Assembly (NCBI GenBank): GCA_020721745.1
Contig: DYMC01000046.1
Coordinates: 1,382-14,277 of the forward strand
Length of the DNA: 12,896 bases
Source: Lentisphaera sp.
Lineage (GTDB): Bacteria; Verrucomicrobiota; Lentisphaeria; Victivallales; GWF2-50-93
Direction of reading: 5' to 3'
The position numbers and the translations under genes are program-made. This document shows positions 1-6,889 of the stretch, piece after piece; the stretch's first letter is position 1; the number at the start of each line of letters is the position of its first letter. The notes beneath the pieces are model-generated. The model was given only the letters and a program-made list of their open reading frames with translations, was not told the DNA's origin and ran no database searches.

Positions 1-4
1 TGGG

Positions 5-46
5 GATTCGTAGTTGGGAATTCGTAATTCGTAATTGGTAATTGGA
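5..46. repeat. Degenerate 7-bp tandem repeat (AATTSGT type)
   Basis: Six consecutive heptads can be read: GATTCGT, AGTTGGG, AATTCGT, AATTCGT, AATTGGT, AATTGGA. Two more degenerate ones (TACTGGA, TATTCAT) run to about position 60. This is a short period-7 minisatellite in the AT-rich spacer downstream of the antiporter gene. The array may begin left of the window. Positions 61-169 show no other feature, and no hairpin-plus-U-tract terminator for the leftward operon was found. Confidence 0.6.
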
Positions 47-169
47 TACTGGATATTCATAGATTTTCAGCTTGAGATGATTTCAAAACTTCGCGTTTGG
101 GGTAAATACATTGCAATCAACAATCTTGGTCGCACACTGTGGCGCGTGAACCCGCCGGTCCCCGCCCTC

Positions 170-1117
170 TCAACCTTTCGGCCAGAGCATAGCCACGTAG
201 ACGACATATATGACGACCAGGAACAATCCCTCCAGCCTTGTGATAATCCTCCCTGTTAACATTATGGGGAAGAGGACGAGCGCCGATCCGAGCATGAACG
301 CGAAGTCCATGAAGCTGACTTCCCGGGCCTCGATGGGGCCTATCATCGCGACAATCCCGATTATGCAGCAGATGTTGAAGATGTTGGAGCCTATGATGTT
401 GCCGACCGAGATATCGTCTTTCTTCTTGACGGCCGCCACAACAGATGCTGCAAGTTCAGGGAGGCTGGTGCCGACTGCAACCACGGTGAGGCCAATCACC
501 GCCTCGCCCACATTGAGAAGCTTCGCAAGCTTCACCGCGCCCTCGACGAAGAGATGCGCGCCACCGACAAGCGCGGCAAGTCCCGCGACGAGAAGAAACA
601 TGCTCTTTGGCACGGAGTGTCCGACCTTCGTTTCCGCGCCAGCGCCGGACGATCCGAGCTTCGCCTTGTCCTTCAAGCTTATTCTTATCAGGAGCTTCAC
701 ATAGGCCAGGAGCATGGCGAAAAGGACAACCCCTTCGGCACGGGAGACGGCTCCGTCCAGGATAAAAACCCAGAACGCTATCGAGGCCGCGATACAGACG
801 ATGAGGTCGAACTTGAGTATCTGCATGTCTATCTTCAGGGGATTTATCATCGCGGCGAGGCCGAGGATGAAGCATATGTTGGCGATGTTGGATCCGACCA
901 CGTTCCCGATGGAGATGTCGCCGTGGCCGCCGATTCCGGCCTTCAGGCTGACGATCAGCTCGGGGGCGCTGGTCCCGAACGCGACGACGGTGAGTCCGAC
1001 TATCAGTTGCGAAATTCGCAGTATGAAGGCTATGTTGCAGGCGCCCTTTACAAGCCATTCGGCTCCGAAGTAGAGCAGAGCCAAGCCTACTACGAGGTAT
1101 ATAATTATTTCAGGCAT
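170..1117 (-). CDS. Calcium/sodium antiporter (CaCA superfamily, YrbG-like)
   Basis: A 315-residue inner-membrane cation exchanger of the Ca2+/cation antiporter superfamily, expected to exchange Ca2+ for Na+ or H+. The two inverted alpha repeats are plain. The first is GLTVVAFGTSAPE at about residues 41-53, followed by GNVVGSN at 71-77. The second is GLTVVAVGTSLPE at about 209-221, followed by GNIIGSN at 239-245. The acidic residues Glu53 and Glu221 are the family's ion-binding positions. Some ten hydrophobic segments surround a polar central loop (about 147-170), the usual layout. The ATG lies 7 nt after the amidase stop, so it is probably translated from the glgC-thiD-amidase mRNA. The ion actually transported cannot be read from sequence. 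The gene carries one perfect copy of the TGCGAAWTTCGCA palindrome (1008-1020), within the codons for LRISQ. Confidence 0.92.
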   Translation of the reverse strand: MPEIIIYLVVGLALLYFGAEWLVKGACNIAFILRISQLIVGLTVVAFGTSAPELIVSLKAGIGGHGDISIGNVVGSNIANICFILGLAAMINPLKIDMQILKFDLIVCIAASIAFWVFILDGAVSRAEGVVLFAMLLAYVKLLIRISLKDKAKLGSSGAGAETKVGHSVPKSMFLLVAGLAALVGGAHLFVEGAVKLAKLLNVGEAVIGLTVVAVGTSLPELAASVVAAVKKKDDISVGNIIGSNIFNICCIIGIVAMIGPIEAREVSFMDFAFMLGSALVLFPIMLTGRIITRLEGLFLVVIYVVYVAMLWPKG

Positions 1118-1124
1118 TTGACCA

Positions 1125-2117
1125 TCACTTCACTGTTTTTGAATAGTGGGCCACGCCCTCCGCTATCCCTTCCGCGATTCCCTGCTGATATTTGCTCCAG
1201 GCAAGGTTCTTCATCTCCCATTCGTTCGTGAGGAATCCGCATTCGACCAGCACCGCCGGACAAGGGGCCGACTTGAGAACTGCGAATCTCGCATGCCTCA
1301 CGCCCCTGTCCTCCGTCCCCGTGTTCCCCAGAAGACATCTTTGGACAAGATAGGCGAGAACTATGTTCTGGCTGTCGAAGGAGTTGCCTTTCTGCCAGCC
1401 GCTGGAGCCCTTCTTCTCGATGGTCGAGGGAGCTCCGCCAGGTGTCAGGCAGTAGGTCTCTATCCCTCTGACGTAGCGACTGGATGCCGAGTTGCAGTGT
1501 ATTGAAATGAAAAGATCGGCCTTGAGGGAGGCGGCCATGGCCGTCCTCTGGTCGAGCTCGACGAATACATCCTTCTCGCGGGTCATGAACACGTTGAATC
1601 CACGCCTGCGCAGCTGATCCCTGAGATTGAACGCTATGGCCATGTTCAAATCTTTCTCCCGGTATTTGGTCTGCGCCCCGTTGTCCTTCCCGCCATGTCC
1701 AGGGTCTATGACTATGTTTCTTACTTTCTTTCTCGGCAGCAAGACGGATGCGCGGAGCAGAGGGTCTATGACCTTGCGGTAGTCAAGTTCGCTGACCAGA
1801 GGCTCCGGCAGCACGAATACCGGGGCGAAAAGATAGTGTATCTTCACCCCGTTGAAAGAGCCGTGTCTTTTTTCATACTCGAAGGAGAAGGAGGAGGACT
1901 TGCTGCCAATGCCGCATCCGCTGCTCTTTTTTGAGAGCGGCATGCCGTAGTATGCGGACAAGTCCGAGAGATAGACATACTTCTGCCCGCTGACAGTCTT
2001 GTATCTGATGTATCCCTTCCCCTGGGCGAACGAGACTGCGGAGACGAGGGACAACGCGGCGAATGCGGAGGAGCTCAGGAGACGTTTGACATGCCTGCAT
2101 GGCCACGAGGGTTTCAT
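1125..2117 (-). CDS. Exported N-acetylmuramoyl-L-alanine amidase (Amidase_3, AmiC-like)
   Basis: A zinc hydrolase that cuts the bond between N-acetylmuramic acid and L-alanine in peptidoglycan, acting during cell separation or wall turnover. I chose the ATG at 2117, which overlaps the thiD stop as ATGA (330 residues). An in-frame TTG at 2129 would add four. The N-terminus has basic residues, a hydrophobic stretch and an AXA-type cleavage site (SFA-QG, near residue 31), so it is probably exported. A roughly 100-residue N-terminal region of unknown role precedes the catalytic domain. That domain starts at IDPGHGG with zinc ligands His141, Glu154 (YREKD) and His207 (SIHCNS), plus the catalytic Glu292 in LVECGFLTN. 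All key residues are present, so it should be active. No SPOR or LysM domain is seen. Confidence 0.92.
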   Translation of the reverse strand: MKPSWPCRHVKRLLSSSAFAALSLVSAVSFAQGKGYIRYKTVSGQKYVYLSDLSAYYGMPLSKKSSGCGIGSKSSSFSFEYEKRHGSFNGVKIHYLFAPVFVLPEPLVSELDYRKVIDPLLRASVLLPRKKVRNIVIDPGHGGKDNGAQTKYREKDLNMAIAFNLRDQLRRRGFNVFMTREKDVFVELDQRTAMAASLKADLFISIHCNSASSRYVRGIETYCLTPGGAPSTIEKKGSSGWQKGNSFDSQNIVLAYLVQRCLLGNTGTEDRGVRHARFAVLKSAPCPAVLVECGFLTNEWEMKNLAWSKYQQGIAEGIAEGVAHYSKTVK

Positions 2118-2962
2118 TGGATTTTGCAAAGTTCTACTTCTCCACGATATTCTTTTCTTGGCGGGAACATGGCGTTAATATGCCACCCCACCCGCACTTT
2201 TCCAGCCAACGAGGCCTGGACGAATTCCCGGGCCGAGACCAATGCGTCCAAATCGGCGGCCCCTTTCGCGAGATTCGCAGCCAGCGCCGCGGCGAAAGTG
2301 CAGCCAGTCCCGTGGGAGGCACAGGATGATCCGTCCAGATCCGGCGCGGACAGCAAGAATCTCCGCCTCCCGCGGACGACTACATCGGTCCTCCGTCCCT
2401 GAAGGTAGGTCCTGTGGCCTCCCTTGAGCACGCAGCCGCATCTCCATCTGCGGGAGAGTTCGGACGATACCTCGATTGCGTCAGAGAGAGAGGATATCCT
2501 TCTTCCAGAGAGGATCTCGGCCTCCTCGATGTTGGGGGTGATCCAGCGCGCGAGGGGGAAGAGCTTGTTCTTGATGGTGTCAACCGCGTCTTCCTTCAGC
2601 AGGCGGGCCCCGCTGGTGGAGACCATGACCGGATCCACGACGAGTGCGCATCCGGGATGGCGCTCCATGAATCTGGAGACCGTTCTCGCGATGGCTGAAC
2701 TTAAGAGCATGCCTGTCTTGGCCGCCTTGACTGCGAATTTCGCAAAGACCGCGTCCATCTGGGATTCGACGAACGCGGGTGTGGCCGGGAATATGCCTCT
2801 GACTTCGCGGGGATTCTGCGCTGTAAGAACCGTTATCGCGGAGGTTCCGAATACGCCGAGGGCGGCGAATGTCCTGAGGTCGGCCTGAACTCCCGCCCCG
2901 CCGCCGCTGTCGCTTCCGGCGATGGTCATGGCGACAGGAAAGAAATTCCCTCTGCTTTTCAA
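2114..2962 (-). CDS. thiD: Hydroxymethylpyrimidine/phosphomethylpyrimidine kinase ThiD
   Basis: A ribokinase-fold enzyme that phosphorylates HMP and then HMP-phosphate to HMP-pyrophosphate for thiamine synthesis in the cytoplasm. Visible motifs are IAGSDSGGGAGVQADL near the N-terminus, VVDPVMVSTSGARLL, TPNIEEAE, LKGGH, and the anion-hole SHGTGCTFAAALAA near the C-terminus. The start is uncertain. An ATG at 3013 would overlap glgC by 55 bp and add a tail with no family resemblance. I prefer a TTG at 2962, which overlaps the glgC stop as TTGA and gives 282 residues. An ATG at 2929 would give 271. None has a well-placed SD, consistent with translational coupling. No other thiamine gene is adjacent, and no TPP riboswitch was recognised. 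Two copies of the TGCGAAWTTCGCA palindrome (one perfect, one degenerate) lie inside. Confidence 0.9.
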   Translation of the reverse strand: MKSRGNFFPVAMTIAGSDSGGGAGVQADLRTFAALGVFGTSAITVLTAQNPREVRGIFPATPAFVESQMDAVFAKFAVKAAKTGMLLSSAIARTVSRFMERHPGCALVVDPVMVSTSGARLLKEDAVDTIKNKLFPLARWITPNIEEAEILSGRRISSLSDAIEVSSELSRRWRCGCVLKGGHRTYLQGRRTDVVVRGRRRFLLSAPDLDGSSCASHGTGCTFAAALAANLAKGAADLDALVSAREFVQASLAGKVRVGWHINAMFPPRKEYRGEVELCKIQ

Positions 2963-4248
2963 AATGACGGGAGTTTTTCGACGCTGCGCTGCTTCTGGAT
3001 CACGGTAAGCCACTCTCCCTTCCTCCTGGAGCTGAAGTCGGACACGAAGAATCTCTTCTCGTCATCCTTCCTGTTGTAGCCGACCGTGGTGTCCTCTGGG
3101 ATGCTCACATGCTTGTCTATTATGGCGTTCCTGATCCTGCTTCTCTCTCCGATCTGGACATCGTTCAGGAGGATGCTGTTGTGGACAGTGGCGTAGCTGT
3201 GTATGTGGACGGAGTTGAAGAGGACCGAGTTGCTGACTGTGCTTCCCGATATGATGCACCCGTCGCAGACGAGCGAGTTCACCGCCTTTCCGATGCGCGG
3301 AAGGCCGCTTGGGCTTATCTCCTCATTATGCACGAATTTCGCCGGGGGAAGGCTTAAATGGTAGTTGTAAATCGGCCACTTGTTGTTGTAGAGGTCCAAT
3401 TCCGGCTCGGGCATTCTGAGATCCATGTTTGCCTGGAAGTACGATTCGAGGGTCCCGACATCCCTCCAGTAGTGACTATGGCCCTTCCTTCCGGGAATCT
3501 CGTTGGAGTAGAAGTTGTAGGCGAACAGCCTCTGGGTAGGGACGAGCGAGGGGAGTATGTCCTTGCCAAAGTCGTGGCTGCTCTTCGCATCGGAGGCATC
3601 GGCCTTCAATATCCGGAGCAGGTCGGTGGCGTTGAAGATGTAGTTGCCCATCGAGGCCAGCGCCTTGGTGGAGTCCTCCGGCATCGGTGTCGGATTCGAG
3701 GGCTTCTCCTGGAATCCGCATATCCTCCATTTCGGATCCACCTGTATGACCCCGAACTGCTTCGCATCGTCCAGCGAAACGGGTATTGCGGAAACTGTCG
3801 CTGTCGCATCGTTCGCGACGTGGAAGTCTATCATCTGGGATATGTCCATCTTGTAGATGTGGTCGCCGCCGAACACTGCGACTATGTCCGGGGCGAAGTC
3901 CTCGATAAGGTGCGTGCACTGGTATATGGCGTCCGCTGTTCCGGCATACCATCGCTTGTCCGCGGTCCGCATCTGTGCCGGGACCGGGATTATGAATCTG
4001 CCCTTGCCATGGGTTCCCGAGATATTCCAGCCATTGATGATGTGCTCCATGAGGCTCTGCGATCGGAACTGCGTGAGCACGAACATGCTGTATATCTTGC
4101 TGTTGATGAAATTCGACAGCACAAAGTCTATAATCCGGAATTTCCCACCGAAGGGGACGGCGGGCTTGGCTCTATCTACCGTCAGCGGATGCAGCCTGCT
4201 TCCCTCGCCTCCCGCAAGTATCATGCCTAGAACAGAGACATCCTTCAT
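2959..4248 (-). CDS. glgC: Glucose-1-phosphate adenylyltransferase GlgC
   Basis: Makes ADP-glucose from ATP and glucose-1-phosphate, the committed step of bacterial glycogen synthesis. The 429 residues match the usual length. The nucleotidyltransferase domain shows GGEGSRLHPLT (13-23), KPAVPFGG (28-35), YAGTADAIYQ (101-110), GDHIYKMD (128-135), EKP (181-183) and WRDVGT (261-266). The C-terminal part (about 310-390) has the hexapeptide-like left-handed beta-helix pattern (SNSVLFNSVHIHS and following). It is the first gene of the downstream minus-strand unit, with a candidate promoter immediately upstream. No other glycogen gene is present. Its tail overlaps the thiD start. Allosteric regulation by sugar phosphates is known for the family, but which effector is used cannot be judged here. 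Confidence 0.95.
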   Translation of the reverse strand: MKDVSVLGMILAGGEGSRLHPLTVDRAKPAVPFGGKFRIIDFVLSNFINSKIYSMFVLTQFRSQSLMEHIINGWNISGTHGKGRFIIPVPAQMRTADKRWYAGTADAIYQCTHLIEDFAPDIVAVFGGDHIYKMDISQMIDFHVANDATATVSAIPVSLDDAKQFGVIQVDPKWRICGFQEKPSNPTPMPEDSTKALASMGNYIFNATDLLRILKADASDAKSSHDFGKDILPSLVPTQRLFAYNFYSNEIPGRKGHSHYWRDVGTLESYFQANMDLRMPEPELDLYNNKWPIYNYHLSLPPAKFVHNEEISPSGLPRIGKAVNSLVCDGCIISGSTVSNSVLFNSVHIHSYATVHNSILLNDVQIGERSRIRNAIIDKHVSIPEDTTVGYNRKDDEKRFFVSDFSSRRKGEWLTVIQKQRSVEKLPSF

Positions 4249-4278
4249 TTACGCACCATGAAATGTTTGTTCTCCCTA

Positions 4279-4306
4279 AATATATATGTCGTTGCGTCAA
4301 GTTCAA
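4279..4306 (-). promoter_or_regulatory. Candidate sigma70 promoter for glgC
   Basis: Read on the minus strand, TTGAAC (4306-4301) is separated by 16 nt from TATATT (4284-4279), about 30 nt upstream of the glgC ATG. The 82-bp gap between dapB and glgC is the largest within the minus-strand gene block, so a separate promoter here is reasonable. An overlapping TTGACG (4300-4295) sits too close to the TATATAT stretch to be a standard -35. Confidence 0.45.
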
Positions 4307-4330
4307 GGAGCCGGCTGGCCCCGGGATGGG

Positions 4331-5140
4331 TCATGCCACCTTCCCAAATCCCAGCACGTCCAGCATGTCGTATAGTCCGGGCTTGGCCTTGCACAGGAAT
4401 CTCACGGCTCTCAGCGCGCCCTTCGCGAAAGCGTCGCGGCTCGATGCCTTGTGGACCAGTTCTATCCTCTCGCCCTCCGCGGCGAAGACGACCGTGTGGT
4501 CTCCGACCACGTCCCCTCCCCTGACTGCATGCATCCCGATTTCATCCTTGCGCCTGACCCCTGTCTGGCCCTTTCTTCCGTGGACGCAGCATTCCTTGCG
4601 CAGGCCTCTCCCTTCGCGGAGAGCCTCGGCCAGGGAGAGGGCGGTCCCGCTCGGGGCATCCTTCTTGTTGCGGTGGTGCATCTCCACCACCTCGATGTCG
4701 TATTCCTCGCCGAGGATTCCGGCGACTTCGCGGCAGAGCCTGAAGAGTAGATTCACCCCCACGCTCATGTTGGATGCGAAGACTATTCTTCCTCCGGCAT
4801 CCGCGATTTTCGCAAAATCCCTTTTCGCGTCCTCGCCCAGCCCGGTGCTGCCAATGACACACGCGATGCCTCTGGAGCCTGCGAATTTCGCATTCTCGAC
4901 GGCGGGGCCGGTGCTGAAGTCAATCATCGCGTCAGCTCCGTAGAGCGCTTTTTCAATGGAATCCGTGATGGCGACACCCGAACTGCCAGATCCCGCCAGC
5001 ATGCCAGCATCCTGTCCCAGCGCGGGATTGCCTTTGGCCTCAAGGGCTCCAGAAAGCTTCATGTCGGTGGACTCCATGACCAGCGATACCAGCCTGCGCC
5101 CCATCCTGCCACCTGCTCCGACGACTGCAACCTTGATCAT
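4331..5140 (-). CDS. dapB: 4-hydroxy-tetrahydrodipicolinate reductase DapB
   Basis: Reduces 4-hydroxy-tetrahydrodipicolinate with NAD(P)H in the diaminopimelate/lysine pathway, feeding peptidoglycan synthesis. The 269 residues match the family. The Rossmann motif is VGAGGRMGR (7-15), followed by GSTG (97-100) and ASNMSVGVN (122-130). The signature EMHHRNKKDAPSGTA (153-167) holds the catalytic His and Lys. The C-terminal motif HKASSRDAFAKGALRA spans 230-245. The start is fixed by a strong SD, GGAGGG, six nt before the ATG. It lies 17 bp after tpx and is probably co-transcribed with tpx and ppx. Two copies of the TGCGAAWTTCGCA palindrome (one perfect at 4880-4892, one degenerate at 4802-4814) lie within it. 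Confidence 0.96.
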   Translation of the reverse strand: MIKVAVVGAGGRMGRRLVSLVMESTDMKLSGALEAKGNPALGQDAGMLAGSGSSGVAITDSIEKALYGADAMIDFSTGPAVENAKFAGSRGIACVIGSTGLGEDAKRDFAKIADAGGRIVFASNMSVGVNLLFRLCREVAGILGEEYDIEVVEMHHRNKKDAPSGTALSLAEALREGRGLRKECCVHGRKGQTGVRRKDEIGMHAVRGGDVVGDHTVVFAAEGERIELVHKASSRDAFAKGALRAVRFLCKAKPGLYDMLDVLGFGKVA

Positions 5141-5146
5141 TTCGAG

Positions 5147-5152
5147 CCCTCC
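5147..5152 (-). promoter_or_regulatory. Shine-Dalgarno site of dapB
   Basis: GGAGGG on the minus strand, six nt before the dapB ATG at 5140. It shows that this organism uses canonical SD pairing, which bears on the tpx start choice and on host identity. Confidence 0.7.
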
Positions 5153-5157
5153 AGAGC

Positions 5158-5778
5158 TTATTTCCTGACGGCCTTCAATGCCGCGTCATAGTCCGGATGA
5201 TCGGTGATCTCCTTCACAATCTGCACGTAGGCGATCACCCCATTCTCATCTATGACGAAGACGGATCTGGAGAGCAGCCCCATGTCCTTCACCAGGATGC
5301 CGTATTTCCGGCCGAATTCCTGCCACACGGAGTCGCAGAGTAGCTTCATGCCCGCTATCTTCTCCGCGTCGCAGAATCTTTTCTGCGCGAAAGGCAGGTC
5401 TGTGCTGATGGTCAGGAAGACCACGCCCTTTATCTTTGCGGCCTCCTCGTTGAAACGCTTGGTCTGCAGGGCGCAGACACCAGTGTCTATGCTGGGGACG
5501 GCGCTTATCAGAAGCCTCTTCCCGGCGAAGTCGGAGAGGCGGATCCTGCCGAACGAGGCATCAACGGCCTGGAATTCGGGGGCCTTGTCTCCGACCGCGA
5601 GTTCAGGGCCAAGCAGCGTCAGGGGCGCACCTTTCATGGTAACTCTGTCCTTTCTCTCTTTCATGTTTGAAGCTCCTTCGTTTTGCGTTTGTCCAAAATG
5701 GCATGACGTGAGCAACGCCGCGGCCAGCGCGATGGCTGCGAATTTCGCGGCGTTTGATTTAATTGACATCCCGGACAT
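5158..5778 (-). CDS. tpx: Thiol peroxidase Tpx with N-terminal lipoprotein-type extension
   Basis: An atypical 2-Cys peroxiredoxin that reduces lipid and other hydroperoxides. The signature PSIDTGVC places the peroxidatic Cys at 102. The resolving Cys136 lies 34 residues later, the same spacing as Cys61/Cys95 of E. coli Tpx, and the conserved Arg171 is present. The core matches a normal Tpx of about 168 residues. The reading frame extends 38 codons upstream and encodes a signal peptide: Lys-containing start, Ala-rich core, then LLTSC, a lipobox-like site with Cys26. That start has no SD. A second ATG at 5664 begins a normal-length cytosolic Tpx and is preceded by AAGGAG at 8 nt spacing. The product may therefore be a lipoprotein, a cytosolic enzyme, or both. 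It lies between ppx and dapB. Confidence 0.88.
   Translation of the reverse strand: MSGMSIKSNAAKFAAIALAAALLTSCHFGQTQNEGASNMKERKDRVTMKGAPLTLLGPELAVGDKAPEFQAVDASFGRIRLSDFAGKRLLISAVPSIDTGVCALQTKRFNEEAAKIKGVVFLTISTDLPFAQKRFCDAEKIAGMKLLCDSVWQEFGRKYGILVKDMGLLSRSVFVIDENGVIAYVQIVKEITDHPDYDAALKAVRK
5673..5678 (-). promoter_or_regulatory. Internal Shine-Dalgarno for a second tpx start
   Basis: AAGGAG on the minus strand, eight nt before the in-frame ATG at 5664. Initiation there would give a 168-residue Tpx without the signal peptide. The hexamer is also just the codons for Glu-Gly-Ala, so it may be a coincidence. Confidence 0.4.
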
Positions 5779-5811
5779 GAGTTGCCGTTTTTGAAAATGT
5801 TTGTTTTTCGT

Positions 5812-6759
5812 TCAGAATCTCCGCATGATGTAGTCTCTGACAATGCCGAATCTGAGACCGTTGGCGCTGATCTTGAACTCGTCGAAACCGAAGAACGACA
5901 ATATCTCATGCAGTATCAGCAGTCCGCCCGGGAGGACCTCGGCCCTGTCCTTCTCCATCCCGGGGACTTTCGTCCTCTCCTCGATGGAGAGGCGAGATAT
6001 TCTCCTGTTGACGGCCGCGACCTCCTTTCTCGAGCTTGGCTTCATGTGTATCTGGTTTCTGTCGAAGACATCCATTCCGAGGAGGATGGCCGCATATGTT
6101 CCCGCGGTGCCGCCGGAGGCGATCACGACTGGCTTCTTGTTCTTCATCCAGACGTTGACTGGATCCACGATGTGGAGGAGCATTCTCTTGACATGGTTCT
6201 GCGCGGCGGTCCTGTCGCTGATGAGCCAGAGTCTGTTTTCCATCTTGAATTTCTCGCAGATGGATACGCATCCAATCGGCAGGCTGTGGGCCTCTATCAT
6301 TATGTCGCGGGTGCCAAATGCGATTTCGGAGCTTCCGCCGCCGATGTCAATGGTGATCGTCTCCTGGTCCGGGGGCATGTCGCATGTGGAGCCAAGATAT
6401 GTGAACTTGGCCTCCTCCCTTCCGCTCAGAACCTCCGGAAAGAGATGGATCTCCTTGTTGAAGTTGACAAGGAATTCGCTGCGGTTCTTGGCCTCCCTGA
6501 CGGCATGGGTGGCGGTCGCGATGATGTCCTCCGCACCCTCCCTCTCGGCGATGGCCTTCATTTCCCTCGACGCCTCGATGGTGCTCCTGACGGCCTCCGG
6601 ATCAAGCATTCCGCTTCGCGATACCTCCTTCCCGAGCCTCGTGATGGCGAAGAGCTCGTCCAGGGGCTCGATGAGTCCGTTCCTGTGGCACTTCGCCACG
6701 AGAAGGACTATCGAGTTGCTTCCTATGTCTATTACCGCTATGGTCTTTGTGTTTGACAT
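5812..6759 (-). CDS. Ppx/GppA family phosphatase (exopolyphosphatase or pppGpp phosphohydrolase)
   Basis: An acetate-kinase/actin-fold phosphatase that removes terminal phosphate from polyphosphate and/or pppGpp. Family motifs are VIDIGSNSIVLLVA (9-22), TRLGKEV (40-46), ATATHAVREAKN (81-92), LSGREEA (111-117, the catalytic acidic segment) and IDIGGGSSEIAFG (137-149). At 315 residues it is the short single-unit form without the C-terminal HD domain of E. coli Ppx, so substrate preference cannot be decided. It is the first gene of a minus-strand run, divergent from the DAHP synthase gene across a 130-bp spacer, with tpx 33 bp downstream. Unlike the genes to its left, it has no clear TGCGAAWTTCGCA copy. 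Confidence 0.9.
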   Translation of the reverse strand: MSNTKTIAVIDIGSNSIVLLVAKCHRNGLIEPLDELFAITRLGKEVSRSGMLDPEAVRSTIEASREMKAIAEREGAEDIIATATHAVREAKNRSEFLVNFNKEIHLFPEVLSGREEAKFTYLGSTCDMPPDQETITIDIGGGSSEIAFGTRDIMIEAHSLPIGCVSICEKFKMENRLWLISDRTAAQNHVKRMLLHIVDPVNVWMKNKKPVVIASGGTAGTYAAILLGMDVFDRNQIHMKPSSRKEVAAVNRRISRLSIEERTKVPGMEKDRAEVLPGGLLILHEILSFFGFDEFKISANGLRFGIVRDYIMRRF

Positions 6760-6783
6760 CCGGTTTTGCCCGCGTGGTTTGTA

Positions 6784-6820
6784 TTTTGGCGGAAAAATGG
6801 CATACTATGCATTGCCAAAA
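6784..6820. promoter_or_regulatory. Nested inverted repeat in the ppx/DAHP synthase divergent spacer
   Basis: Outer arms TTTTGGC (6784-6790) and GCCAAAA (6814-6820) enclose a second palindrome, GCATACTATGC (6800-6810), itself flanked by AATG/ATT. The whole is roughly symmetric about 6804. It lies in the divergent promoter region, so it is a candidate operator, possibly acting in both directions. TACTAT (6803-6808) could serve as a -10. No regulator is identified. Confidence 0.4.
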
Positions 6821-6852
6821 CGGAAAAACAACAGTGGAACCAAACATTTATT

Positions 6853-6867
6853 CCGGGCCTGGCCCGG
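6853..6867. promoter_or_regulatory. GC palindrome in the DAHP synthase leader
   Basis: CCGGGCC-T-GGCCCGG is a perfect 7-bp inverted repeat with a one-base centre, ending 22 nt before the ATG of the DAHP synthase gene. In mRNA it would form a short GC hairpin just upstream of the ribosome-binding region. It has no U tract, so it is not a standard terminator. Confidence 0.35.
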
Positions 6868-6889
6868 CACCAAGAGAAAAGAGCGCCAT

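Noticed and set aside
2963..3013. Upstream ATG (3013) as the thiD start
   Set aside because: It would overlap glgC by 55 bp and add residues unlike any ThiD N-terminus; the TTGA junction at 2962 is more economical.
3358..4230. 290-codon plus-strand frame
   Set aside because: Exact shadow of glgC on the opposite strand, with no family motifs.
5843..6889. N-terminal 349-codon extension of the DAHP synthase frame
   Set aside because: It runs antisense through the whole ppx/gppA gene, and the ATG at 6890 starts exactly at the ferredoxin-like domain.
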